This document shows positions 1 through 8,479 of a stretch of DNA of 21,174 bases, one piece after another. Position numbers and translations under genes: made by a program. The stretch lies in contig DUZD01000015.1 of assembly GCA_013349695.1 (NCBI GenBank), positions 1 through 21,174 of the forward strand. Reading direction: 5' to 3'. This stretch comes from Rhodospirillaceae bacterium (lineage in GTDB: Bacteria; Pseudomonadota; Alphaproteobacteria; Rhodospirillales; 2-02-FULL-58-16). The notes below the pieces were generated by a model. It saw nothing but the letters and a program-made list of their open reading frames with translations. It was not told the origin of the DNA and did not search any database. Each line of letters opens with the position of its first letter. The first letter of the stretch is position 1.

Positions 1-122
1 GAGAACGCTTGACGATGTACCCGCATCGCCGGCGCGTCCGCTCCTACCGGGAGAGCGGGAAAAGCGATCGTATGGGGTCAGGAATCCCGCCGGGGTGTAC
101 TAGGCCGATGTTGGCGCCTCCT

Positions 123-1415
<1,293 letters not shown>

Positions 1416-1512
1416 TGAAATCTCTTGCGCGCGTAGAGGGGACAGAGCGACAAGGATATTACTCAAGTCGGCCGGTTTTGAAAGCCGTGATATGATTTTC
1501 CCGAAAATGAAT

Positions 1513-1520
1513 AAAGGAGA
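1513..1520 (+). promoter_or_regulatory. Strong Shine-Dalgarno that fixes a TTG start
   Basis: AAAGGAGA sits 7 bases before the TTG at 1528 and lies inside the coding region if the upstream ATGs at 1492 or 1507 are used. This spacing is optimal for TTG 1528 and is the main reason for choosing that start. Confidence 0.6.
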
Positions 1521-1527
1521 CCGTCAG

Positions 1528-2514
1528 TTGAAGGCGCCGTCCGAACTGCCCGCCATTCCCTTGCTCGAGATCGGCAAGGGGGGTCCCTTGGCGTTGCTCG
1601 ACGCCGCCCCGCGGCGGTTCGGCGAGATCATCGAGATGAGCCGCCGGCATTACGGCGAGGTCGTATTGCGCTTGGGCGACGTGGTTTCGCGGCGCTGGCT
1701 CGACAAAACGGCCAATCCCTACCGTCATGAAATCGAGGCGGTGGCGGCGCGCGCCGGCCGGCCGGGCGCCCACCTGCTCAACCTGTCCTACGAGTGGACT
1801 TGCACGTCGGCCGTTGGGGCCGATCCGTCGGGACCAGGCAACCGCCTGTTGCGGACCCTGGATTGGCCGCTCGACGGGTTGGGCATGAACGTCGTCGTCG
1901 GTTGCCAGGAGGGCCAAGCCGGACCTTATTACAACATCACCTGGCCCGGCTTCGTCGGCATCGCCACGGCGATGGCGCCGGGACGTTTCAGCGCCGCCCT
2001 CAACCAGCCCCCCATACGGCGCTTCAGCGGCTCATGCCGGTTCGATTGGGCGATATTCCGCGTCCACGTTTGGAGGAACGAAGGCCTCCCCCCGGCGCAT
2101 CTTCTGCGCCTGGTTTTCGATCAATGCTCGACCTACGCCGAAGCCAGGTCGATGCTGCGGGAAACGCCCCTTTGCCTGCCGGCGTTTTTCATCCTCGGCG
2201 GTCTGGCCGCCGAGGAAAGCTGTGTCATCGAGCGCCTTGAAAACCGCGCCGCCGTCGGTGATGGGCCGGGCAGCGCCGCCAACCATTGGCAAAGCCTGAA
2301 AGTGCCGGGCCACCCGCGCGGCGAGGACAGTGTCGGCCGCTGGCGGATGATGGAGCGGTTGCGCGCCACCGCCGCCGACGATTTCACTTGGCTGGCGCCG
2401 CCCATCCTCAACGCCACCACGAAGCTGTCGGTGATCGCCAACGCCGCTCGAAAACGGCTCTTGGTCCAGGGCTGGGAAACCATCGGGCCGGCTACCGGCG
2501 TTTTCCGGCTTTGA
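1528..2514 (+). CDS. Ntn-hydrolase of the NAAA / acid-ceramidase-like (C45-type) group
   Basis: A predicted amidase of about 328 aa. The motif EWTCTSAVG followed by RTLDWP resembles the N-acylethanolamine amidase / acid ceramidase / choloylglycine hydrolase fold, where Cys of a C-T-S motif becomes the N-terminal nucleophile after self-cleavage. That Cys is codon 92 (bases 1801-1803), which would leave a ~91-residue alpha chain and a ~237-residue beta chain. The Asp of LDWP is a second conserved active-site position. I prefer the TTG start at 1528 because AAAGGAGA lies 7 bases before it and a TATGAT -10-like hexamer (1491-1496) overlaps the upstream ATG at 1492. Start at 1492 (340 aa) or 1507 is possible. 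No signal peptide is seen. The substrate cannot be told from sequence; an N-acyl amide or peptide-like amide is likely. Confidence 0.78.
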   Translation: MKAPSELPAIPLLEIGKGGPLALLDAAPRRFGEIIEMSRRHYGEVVLRLGDVVSRRWLDKTANPYRHEIEAVAARAGRPGAHLLNLSYEWTCTSAVGADPSGPGNRLLRTLDWPLDGLGMNVVVGCQEGQAGPYYNITWPGFVGIATAMAPGRFSAALNQPPIRRFSGSCRFDWAIFRVHVWRNEGLPPAHLLRLVFDQCSTYAEARSMLRETPLCLPAFFILGGLAAEESCVIERLENRAAVGDGPGSAANHWQSLKVPGHPRGEDSVGRWRMMERLRATAADDFTWLAPPILNATTKLSVIANAARKRLLVQGWETIGPATGVFRL

Positions 2515-2532
2515 GAATCCTCGCCGCGGCCG

Positions 2533-2686
2533 CTAAAGCATTTCAGGATTGATCACACTCATGCGATCAATCCGCGTTCAAACGCCACGCAGGCTCGCGC
2601 CCGCTGTCGCGGCGGATTGCGGCTTTCGCCACAATCAGAGCGCATCCAAGATTAAATGATTCCATTCAATCTTGGATGCGCTCTAA
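2533..2686. repeat. Dispersed palindromic element, copy 1 (~154 bp)
   Basis: The left end reads CTAAAGCATTTCAGGATTG and the right end GCGCTCTAA, closely matching the ends of the 157-bp element between pstC and pstA (CTAGAGCATTTCAAGATTG ... ATGCTCTAG). It contains two hairpins: a 9-bp stem GGATTGATC (2546-2554 with 2565-2573) and a perfect 17-bp stem (2637-2653 with 2668-2684, 14-base loop). The right end overlaps the TAG stop of radC (2683-2685). It fills the convergent space between the Ntn-hydrolase gene and radC and could serve as a bidirectional terminator, though there is no T-tract. The style resembles intergenic TAGAGC palindromes common in alphaproteobacterial genomes. Confidence 0.75.
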
Positions 2687-3363
2687 AGCAGGCCCATTTC
2701 CTTGAATGAATTGATGCCGCCCTTGCTGACGATGAGGTGGTCGTGCAGCACGATGCCCAGTTTTTCGCTGGCTTCCTTTATTTCCTTGGTCATGTCGATG
2801 TCGGCTTGCGACGGGATTGGATCGCCGGAAGGGTGGTTGTGGACCATGATCATGGCGGTGGCGGCCAGTTCAAGGGCGCGTTTGACCACTTCGCGGGGAT
2901 AGACCGGCGTGTGATCGACGGTGCCTTTCTGCTGCACCTCGTCGGCGATCAGGACATTCTTCCGGTTGAGGTAGAGAATGCGGAACCGCTCGGTGGTTTC
3001 ATAGGCCATGCTGGCACGGCAATAATCCATCAGCGCCTGCCAAGACGACAGCACCGGTTTCTTCATCACTTCGGCGCGGGCAAGCCTGAGCGCCACCGCC
3101 TGGACAACCTTTAAGGCGATGATGGCGGTATCGCCAATCCCCTTGATCTCCCGCAGAGCCGGCGGATCGGCGCTGATGACCTCGGCGAGAGAGCCGAAGC
3201 GGGCCAGCAGGTTCTTGGCCAAGGGTTTCACGTCGCGGCGCGTGTTGGCCATGAACAGCAGCACCTCCAACAACTCGTAATCGGGCAGGGCGTCGGATCC
3301 CGATTTCAAGAAGCGCTGCCGCAACCGTTGGCGATGGCCGGCGTAATGGGGTTTGTCGTTCAC
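2683..3363 (-). CDS. radC: RadC/YicR-family JAB-domain protein
   Basis: About 226 aa with an N-terminal helix-hairpin-helix-like region (ALPDYELLEVLLF ... LREIKGIGDTAIIAL) and a C-terminal JAB/MPN domain whose metal-binding motif reads HNHPSGDP then S-x-x-D. The RadC name is historical; a direct role in DNA repair is doubtful and the enzymatic activity is unknown. The frame is open to 3444, inside map, but the chosen GTG at 3361-3363 lies 4 bases after the map stop and gives the usual family length, so translational coupling to map is likely. No Shine-Dalgarno is visible there. It is last in the sfsA-map-radC cluster. Its TAG stop is part of a palindromic repeat. Confidence 0.9.
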   Translation of the reverse strand: MNDKPHYAGHRQRLRQRFLKSGSDALPDYELLEVLLFMANTRRDVKPLAKNLLARFGSLAEVISADPPALREIKGIGDTAIIALKVVQAVALRLARAEVMKKPVLSSWQALMDYCRASMAYETTERFRILYLNRKNVLIADEVQQKGTVDHTPVYPREVVKRALELAATAMIMVHNHPSGDPIPSQADIDMTKEIKEASEKLGIVLHDHLIVSKGGINSFKEMGLL

Positions 3364-3367
3364 GAGG

Positions 3368-4201
3368 TCAAAGGCCGTAGGGGGGGTTATGCAGACCGGC
3401 GGGCGAAAGGGTGAACAGCTCGCAGCCATCGGCGGTGACGCCAATGGAATGTTCGAATTGGGCGGAAAGCGAGCGATCCTTGGTCACCGCCGTCCAACCG
3501 TCCTTGAGAACTCTCACCTCGTGCCGTCCGGAGTTGATCATCGGTTCGATGGTAAAGAACATGCCTTCCTTGAGGGTCGTCCCTTGGCCGGGCCGGCCAA
3601 AATGCATGACGTTGGGGGCGGTGTGGAAAACGCGGCCCAAACCATGGCCGCAGAAGTCCCTGACCACCGAATAGTGATGGGATTCGGCGAATTCCTGAAT
3701 GGCGTGGCCGATGTCGCCGGTGGTGGCGCCGGGTCTGACCACTTCGATGCCGCGCCACAAGGCTTCGAAGGTGATGTCAACGAGGCGTCGCGCCTTGATG
3801 CCGACCGGGCCGGTGAAGAACATGCGGCTGGAATCGCCGTGCCAGCCGTTGAGAATCACCGTCACGTCGATGTTGACGATGTCGCCCTTGGCGAGCGTTC
3901 TCTTGCCGGGAATGCCGTGGCAGACGACATGGTTGACGGATGTGCAAATGGCTTTCGGGAAGCCGCGGTAATTAAGCGGCGCGGGGATGGCGTCATTGGC
4001 GACGGTATAGTCGTGGATCAAGCGGTCCAGTGTCCCTGTCGATACGTCCGGTTTCACGTAGGGAACGATGAAATCCAGGGTTTCCGCGGCCAGCCGTCCG
4101 GCTTTGCGCATGCCCTCGAAGCCTTCGGCGCCGTGAATTTCGATATGCCGCGTCTCGGCGGGCAGGAAAGTCGAACTGATATCGTTACTGATGTCGTTCA
4201 T
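3368..4201 (-). CDS. map: Type I methionine aminopeptidase
   Basis: A 277-aa cytosolic metalloprotease that removes the initiator Met from nascent proteins. The five metal ligands of the pita-bread fold are present: Asp112 (NIDVT), Asp123 (HGD), His186 (CGHGLG), Glu219 (TIEPM) and Glu250 (QFEHS). The substrate-binding His is His91 (SVNHVVCHG). The ATG at 4199-4201 has no good Shine-Dalgarno; a GGGAGG lies about 35 bases upstream next to an in-frame GTG, so a slightly longer N-terminus is possible. It lies 49 bases downstream of sfsA and 4 bases upstream of the preferred radC start. Confidence 0.96.
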   Translation of the reverse strand: MNDISNDISSTFLPAETRHIEIHGAEGFEGMRKAGRLAAETLDFIVPYVKPDVSTGTLDRLIHDYTVANDAIPAPLNYRGFPKAICTSVNHVVCHGIPGKRTLAKGDIVNIDVTVILNGWHGDSSRMFFTGPVGIKARRLVDITFEALWRGIEVVRPGATTGDIGHAIQEFAESHHYSVVRDFCGHGLGRVFHTAPNVMHFGRPGQGTTLKEGMFFTIEPMINSGRHEVRVLKDGWTAVTKDRSLSAQFEHSIGVTADGCELFTLSPAGLHNPPYGL

Positions 4202-4250
4202 GAATCGATTATGACACCTAGAGGTAAAATATCACCTCCCAAACAGGCTC

Positions 4251-4961
4251 TCATAGCTCCATTCCCAGAGGCGCCGTCACGTCGATCCTTTCCGCCGCGA
4301 CACGGCATCGATAACACAAAACCTCGACACCGGCGGCCATCGCCGCGCCAAGCGCCATGGCATAGGCCGGATCGATATCGGCGGCAATGGAAAATTGCCC
4401 GCCGTCCCGGCGCTGCACCAAATAGACCATCATCGCGCGGGCGCCTTGGCTGACCATATCGGTCAGCTCGGCCAGATGCTTGGCGCCTCGCGTTGTCACC
4501 GCGTCGGGAAATTCGACGGCGGAACTCGCCTTCGGGTTCCGTTTCATGGTGACGTTCTTGACCTCGATAAAACATGTGGGGAGGCCTTCGCTTTCCAGCA
4601 ACAGATCGATACGTGAATTTTTTCCGTACCTGACCTCCCGCCTGATGACCGGGTAGGCGGCCAATTCGGCGATGGTTCCGTTGCCGATGGCCTCTTCCAC
4701 CAACGCGTTGCTCATGCTGGTGTTGATGCCGACCAGGGTATCGCCCACTTGAATCAGCTCCCAGGTGTAGGCAAGCTTGCGGCCCGGGGTGCGGGCCGGC
4801 GACAGCCAGACCGCCGAGCCCGGCGCGCTGACGCTCAGCATGGAGCCGGTATTGGGGCAGTGGGCGGTGACTATTTCACCGCCGCTCAGTTCCACATCGG
4901 CCAGAAAGCGCTTGTAACGCTTGATCAACGTTCCTGGAATCAGGGGAGCGGGAAATTTCAT
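4251..4961 (-). CDS. sfsA: SfsA family protein (sugar fermentation stimulation protein)
   Basis: 236 aa, the full family length. Recognisable blocks are the N-terminal PLIPGTLIKRYKRFLADV, the central HCPNTGSM and the C-terminal nuclease-like core with E-V-K-N-V-T and FPDAVTTRGAKHL. In E. coli SfsA binds DNA and affects maltose gene expression; the fold has an OB-like N-terminal domain and a restriction-endonuclease-like C-terminal domain, so a nuclease role is possible but unproved. It is first in the sfsA-map-radC cluster, an arrangement often seen in alphaproteobacteria. The ATG has no clear Shine-Dalgarno. Confidence 0.95.
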   Translation of the reverse strand: MKFPAPLIPGTLIKRYKRFLADVELSGGEIVTAHCPNTGSMLSVSAPGSAVWLSPARTPGRKLAYTWELIQVGDTLVGINTSMSNALVEEAIGNGTIAELAAYPVIRREVRYGKNSRIDLLLESEGLPTCFIEVKNVTMKRNPKASSAVEFPDAVTTRGAKHLAELTDMVSQGARAMMVYLVQRRDGGQFSIAADIDPAYAMALGAAMAAGVEVLCYRCRVAAERIDVTAPLGMEL

Positions 4962-5090
4962 CGGCGGAAGGTATCGGGATACGGGTTTGCCGGCAACGTG
5001 CCATTCAACCGGATATCATCTTTGTTTCCGATCCGTTGAAGTCGCCACATTTGCCCGCTGGCAAGGTTATGCCCGTGTGAGCAGGGGCAC

Positions 5091-5119
5091 TTGATACTCG
5101 TCACGTAATGGGTTACAGT
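5091..5119 (+). promoter_or_regulatory. higBA promoter with overlapping candidate operator
   Basis: A -35 box TTGATA (5091-5096) and a -10 box TACAGT (5114-5119) are separated by exactly 17 bases. The spacer holds a small inverted repeat GTAA-TGGG-TTAC (5105-5116) that runs into the -10, a placement suited to repression by the antitoxin. Transcription would start near 5126, which is also the likely GTG start of the toxin gene, so the message may be leaderless or nearly so. Confidence 0.6.
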
Positions 5120-5125
5120 TTGAGC

Positions 5126-5404
5126 GTGATTACCGGCTTCCGGCACAAGGGATTGAAAGTCTTGTTCGAGGCGGGGTCGGGGCGTGACGTTCGGCCGCAA
5201 CATGTCAAACGGCTCCGGCTTATCTTGGCCCGGCTTCATGCGAGCCAATCGCCTAAGGATATGAACTTACCGGGACTTGGCCTACACGCCCTCAAGGGTA
5301 AGCACAAGTTTCACCACGCCGTGTCGGTATCCGGCAACTGGCGCGTGACCTTCCGGTTTGAAGGGGCGGACGCCACGGATGTCGATTACACCGACTATCA
5401 TTAG
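5126..5404 (+). CDS. higB: HigB-type toxin (RelE/ParE superfamily)
   Basis: 92 aa from GTG 5126 (98 aa if the ATG at 5108 is used). The sequence FRHKGLKVLFE, LNLPGLGLHALKG, VSGNWRVTFRFE and the C-terminal DVDYTDYH are hallmarks of the HigB / plasmid-maintenance killer group, ribosome-dependent mRNA endonucleases. I prefer the GTG because relatives begin at the residue just before the FRHKGL block and because the promoter predicts transcription beginning at about that base. It is followed by higA after a 12-base gap, the usual toxin-first order of higBA systems. Both genes look intact. Confidence 0.9.
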   Translation: MITGFRHKGLKVLFEAGSGRDVRPQHVKRLRLILARLHASQSPKDMNLPGLGLHALKGKHKFHHAVSVSGNWRVTFRFEGADATDVDYTDYH

Positions 5405-5416
5405 GAGACGGCTGTC

Positions 5417-5704
5417 ATGCGGATGCACAAGCCACCTCATCCCGGTGAAGTGATCCGGGGGCTTTGCTTGGAACCATTGGGCCTCAGCGTGACCAAGGCG
5501 GCGACCGGTCTCGGCGTGACCCGCAAGGCGCTATCGGAACTGCTTAACGGTCATTCCGGAATTTCGCCGGAAATGGCGATCCGCCTGGCCAAAGCCTTTG
5601 GCGGCAGCCCGGAAAGCTGGCTGGCGCAACAAATGCAATATGAGCTATGGCGGGCCATGCGGCGGGCGGACAAAATCAAGGTCGAGTCGTTCAAGGCGGC
5701 GTGA
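5417..5704 (+). CDS. higA: HigA-type antitoxin, XRE-family DNA-binding protein
   Basis: 95 aa. The opening PHPGEVIRGLCLEPLGLS and the helix-turn-helix (TKAATGLGVTRKALSELLNG, then GISPEMAIRLAKAFG) are typical of HigA antitoxins, as is the SWLAQQMQYELW segment. It should bind and neutralise HigB and repress the higBA promoter through its HTH. AGGAGA lies 8 bases before the ATG, a much better ribosome site than the toxin gene has, which fits the need for excess antitoxin. Confidence 0.93.
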   Translation: MRMHKPPHPGEVIRGLCLEPLGLSVTKAATGLGVTRKALSELLNGHSGISPEMAIRLAKAFGGSPESWLAQQMQYELWRAMRRADKIKVESFKAA

Positions 5705-5719
5705 ATCCAACGGTTGACG

Positions 5720-5757
5720 CTAGAGTTTCAAGGTTGGTCGGCGCCAGCCCGCTGCCC
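5720..5757. repeat. Partial copy of the dispersed palindromic element, copy 2
   Basis: About 38 bases match the left end and first arm of the pstC-pstA element: CTAGAG then TTTCAAGGTTGGTC then GGCGCCAGCCCGCT, with a 2-base deletion and two substitutions. The match stops at GCCC and no matching right arm follows, so this is a half-element or truncated copy. It lies 15 bases downstream of the higA stop. Confidence 0.7.
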
Positions 5758-5805
5758 ATCAAAATCGCCTCATCTGGCGAAGCGGCCCTTCCGCGCCTTA
5801 GCGGT

Positions 5806-6714
5806 TCAAGCTGGTTTCGTTTTTTCTTCGCTCGGAATTTCCGCCGCTCCCAGGGCCTCGGCGAGGCTGGTCTTGGCGCTGCCGGGTTCGAGGGGCCGCG
5901 GTTGCGACGGGTCGGGCGCCCAAGCCGTCATGTAGATCACCTGGAAGGTCGCCGGAACGCGTCCCTCGGCGTCGCCGAACAGCTCCCGGTAGCGGCTGGC
6001 CGCGGCCATCAGGGTGGCGCGGCGGGTGAAACCCCGGCGCCGTTCGGCGACGGCGTTGCTTTCGCCCATGCCGCGCAGGTCGGCCATCAGTTTCCAGGGA
6101 TCGCCATAGGACACTTTAATGGCCTCCTGATCGACCACCGGGAGGGCGAAGCCGGCCCGTTGCAGCAAGGCGCCCAAGTCCCCGGCATCGGCGAACGGAG
6201 AGAGGCGCGGGCTCAAGCCCCCTTCCTCGGCGATTTCGGCCGCCGCCAAGGCGATGCGCAGTTCCTTGCAGGTGTCGCCGCCAAGCATGGCGGCCAGGAA
6301 CAGTCCGTCGGGTTTGAGTGTCAGGCGGATCTGGGCGAGCGCGCCCGGCAGATCGTTGACCCAGTGCAGGCTGAGGCTGCTCAGAACCAGGTCGAAGCAG
6401 GCGGCGGGAAACGGCAGGAATTCCTCGTCGGCGGCGAGGCAATGGCTCCCCGCCCGCCGCGCCATTCGAGGGGAGAGGTCGCATTGAACCAGGGTCTCGA
6501 TGCCGCCCCGCCCTGCCACCAGCCGGGCCAGTTCGCCGCCGTGACAGCCCAGGTCCAAGGCCAGGGGGAAGCGCCGCTTGATGTCATCGAGGCGGTCGGC
6601 CAGGCGTTCGCCGACCTCGGCAAAAAGGTAGTCGTGATTTTTCAGCCCGGCCGCCGCCCGGTCCCGGTGCAGGCGTACGACGCGGCGGTTGAAGACGTTC
6701 GGCGAATCGGACAT
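5806..6714 (-). CDS. SAM-dependent methyltransferase-fold protein, NDUFAF5/BioC-like
   Basis: 302 aa from the ATG at 6712-6714 (311 aa if the ATG at 6739-6741 is used). The opening NVFNRRVVRLHRDRAA is characteristic of alphaproteobacterial relatives of NDUFAF5, a complex I assembly factor reported to hydroxylate an arginine in the NDUFS7 subunit. The class I SAM site is visible as ALDLGCHGGELAR, VQCDLS, and FDLVLSSLSLHWVNDLPGAL. BioC (malonyl-ACP methyltransferase) has a similar fold, but no biotin genes are near. The likely role is in complex I assembly, by family inference. It is head-to-head with comF, with starts only 9 bases apart. Confidence 0.85.
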   Translation of the reverse strand: MSDSPNVFNRRVVRLHRDRAAAGLKNHDYLFAEVGERLADRLDDIKRRFPLALDLGCHGGELARLVAGRGGIETLVQCDLSPRMARRAGSHCLAADEEFLPFPAACFDLVLSSLSLHWVNDLPGALAQIRLTLKPDGLFLAAMLGGDTCKELRIALAAAEIAEEGGLSPRLSPFADAGDLGALLQRAGFALPVVDQEAIKVSYGDPWKLMADLRGMGESNAVAERRRGFTRRATLMAAASRYRELFGDAEGRVPATFQVIYMTAWAPDPSQPRPLEPGSAKTSLAEALGAAEIPSEEKTKPA

Positions 6715-6723
6715 GGTAGGTAT

Positions 6724-7503
6724 ATGGCACAGGCCAAGCATTCGATAAACGGCGCGGTGGCGAAAACTGGCGGTGACCGCTCCTTGGGCGGTCTCGCCAA
6801 GTTGATGCTGGATGCCCTTTTGCCGCTCCAGTGCCTGAGCTGCGGCGCCGTTGTCGCGGGGCCCGGCCTGTTGTGCCCGACTTGCTGGGATGGAGTGGTT
6901 TTTCTGGGCCCGCCCTATTGCGACGCCTGCGGCCTGCCCTTCGAATACGATCCCGGCGAGGGGGTTTTATGCGGCGCCTGCTGCCGTCAACGCCCGGTTT
7001 ATCAGCGGGCCCGGGCGGTAATGGCCTATGGTGCGCTCAGCCGGCGGTTGATCCTTGCCTTCAAACACGGCGACCGCACCGACGCCGCTCCGGCGCTCGG
7101 CGGCTGGCTGATGCGGGCGGGTAGCGATCTGATCGCCGACGCCGATCTGGTGGCCCCCGTGCCCCTGCATTGGACACGGCTGTTCACCAGGCGTTTCAAT
7201 CAGGCGGCATTGCTGGCTCAGGCGCTGCGGCGTCACGGCGGCCCGCCGGTGGCACTCGACCTCCTGATTCGCCGCCGCCGCACCCCTTCCCAGGGCAGGC
7301 TCGGCCCGGCGCAACGCCGCCGCAACGTGCGCGGCGCCTTCGCCTTGCGTTCTTCCCTGGTTCGCGAAATCAAGGGCAAACGGGTTTTGCTCATTGACGA
7401 TGTCCTGACGACGGGCGCCACCGTCTCGGCTTGCGCCCGCGCGCTCTTGACGAGTGGCGCCGGAGCGGTCGACGTGCTCACCTTGGCGCGGGTCATCCGT
7501 TAG
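6724..7503 (+). CDS. comF: ComF family protein (double zinc ribbon plus phosphoribosyltransferase domain)
   Basis: 259 aa. Four Cys pairs near the N-terminus (CLSCG, CPTC, CDACG, CGAC) form the double zinc ribbon; the C-terminal half is a type I phosphoribosyltransferase fold ending in the PRPP loop VLLIDDVLTTGATV. ComF/GntX proteins are linked to DNA uptake or use of DNA as nutrient in some bacteria; the substrate is unknown. The frame is open far upstream (to 5647) across the opposite-strand methyltransferase gene, but that part is shadow. I take the ATG at 6724; the ATG at 6805 (MLDALLPLQCLSCG) is an alternative that would leave a 90-base divergent gap. Confidence 0.9.
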   Translation: MAQAKHSINGAVAKTGGDRSLGGLAKLMLDALLPLQCLSCGAVVAGPGLLCPTCWDGVVFLGPPYCDACGLPFEYDPGEGVLCGACCRQRPVYQRARAVMAYGALSRRLILAFKHGDRTDAAPALGGWLMRAGSDLIADADLVAPVPLHWTRLFTRRFNQAALLAQALRRHGGPPVALDLLIRRRRTPSQGRLGPAQRRRNVRGAFALRSSLVREIKGKRVLLIDDVLTTGATVSACARALLTSGAGAVDVLTLARVIR

Positions 7504-7578
7504 GCGTGACGCGCCGGCGCCATATATGCCTTATATGAATATTGGATTATGATATGGGCGTTTCCCTAATGATCTTGT

Positions 7579-7641
7579 TGCAACGAGCTTTACGAGCTGG
7601 AAGCGGAAGATGAACTCGACCGTCTTCTCGGCATTGCTTGA
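7579..7641 (+). pseudogene. grxC: C-terminal relic of a glutaredoxin 3 gene
   Basis: The 20 codons before the nitrilase gene read C-N-E-L-Y-E-L-E then AEDELDRLLGIA and a TGA stop, which matches the usual alphaproteobacterial GrxC tail (GGCDDLYAL ... GELDRLLGIA). Upstream the frame hits TGA (7570-7572) and the Cys-Pro-x-Cys active-site region is absent. The preceding 60 bases are AT-rich and unlike the flanking genes. grxC normally lies between comF and the nitrilase gene in this group, so its position supports the call. The relic ends 3 bases before the nitrilase ATG. Confidence 0.6.
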
Positions 7642-7644
7642 CCG

Positions 7645-8463
7645 ATGACCGCGACCTTCAAGGTTGCTTGCGTGCAAACCAATTCGGGACGGGAGGTAGA
7701 GCCGAATCTGGCGGCCGCCTGTGAACTGGCGCGCGCCGCCGGCAAGGCCGGCGCCGAGTTGATCGCCCTGCCCGAGAACGTCAACGTCATGGAATCCGAC
7801 AAGGCGCGTCTGAAGGAAAAAGTCAGGCCCGAGGACCAGGACATCGGCCTCGAGACGTTTCGGGAATTGGCGCGGCAAATCGGCGTCTGGCTGCTGTTGG
7901 GTTCCCTGGTGATCAAGCGGTCCGGGGACAAGATGGCCAATCGTTCGTTCCTGCTCGACGCCGATGGCGCCGTTGTCGCCCGATACGACAAGATTCATAT
8001 GTTCGACGTCGATCTCGGCGGCGCCGAAACGCATCGTGAATCCGCTTCCTATGAACCGGGCGATAAGGCCGTCCTCGCCGACTTGCCTTGGGGCCGGCTG
8101 GGCATGACCATTTGCTATGACCTGCGCTTTCCCCATTTGTACCGATCCCTGGCTCGCGGCGGGGCAAGTTTTTTTTCCATCCCCTCGGCCTTTACCCGCA
8201 TCACCGGGGCGGCGCATTGGCACGTGTTACAGCGCGCCCGGGCCATCGAAAACGGTTGCTACGTCTTCGCTCCGGCGCAGTGCGGGGATCATGCCGGCGG
8301 CCGCCAGACCTTCGGCCATTCGCTGATTGTCGGTCCCTGGGGCGAGGTGCTGGCCGACGGCGGCGAAAAGGCCGGCTTTATTACCGCCGATATCGACCCG
8401 TCAAAGGTGGTCGAGGCGCGCCGCAAAATCCCCGCCCTCTCTCACCACCGGAAGTTCGTTTAA
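7645..8463 (+). CDS. Nitrilase-superfamily amidase (Nit1 / deaminated-glutathione amidase-like)
   Basis: 272 aa. The Glu-Lys-Cys triad of carbon-nitrogen hydrolases is present: Glu44 (LPEN), Lys116 (YDKIHMFDVD) and Cys157 (ICYDLRFP). The HMFDVD and YDLRFPHLYRSL contexts match the Nit1/NitFhit branch, whose known members hydrolyse deaminated glutathione as metabolite repair; that substrate is an inference here. It follows the grxC relic by 3 bases and converges with a small methyltransferase gene whose stop lies 16 bases away. It sits in the comF-grxC-nit-DUF1178 neighbourhood common in alphaproteobacteria. It appears intact. Confidence 0.93.
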   Translation: MTATFKVACVQTNSGREVEPNLAAACELARAAGKAGAELIALPENVNVMESDKARLKEKVRPEDQDIGLETFRELARQIGVWLLLGSLVIKRSGDKMANRSFLLDADGAVVARYDKIHMFDVDLGGAETHRESASYEPGDKAVLADLPWGRLGMTICYDLRFPHLYRSLARGGASFFSIPSAFTRITGAAHWHVLQRARAIENGCYVFAPAQCGDHAGGRQTFGHSLIVGPWGEVLADGGEKAGFITADIDPSKVVEARRKIPALSHHRKFV

Positions 8464-8479
8464 GGCCGAGCGCGCGGAG

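Noticed and set aside
1..122. Possible end of another gene or a terminator at the left edge.
   Set aside because: A frame ending E-N-A-stop at base 12 is too short to identify, and the 6-bp hairpin CCGCTC/GAGCGG (38-58) has no T-tract; nothing can be supported.
5647..6723. Open frame extending comF upstream to give a 618-aa protein.
   Set aside because: The extension is antisense to the NDUFAF5-like methyltransferase, has no recognisable domain, and ComF proteins are about 230-260 aa.
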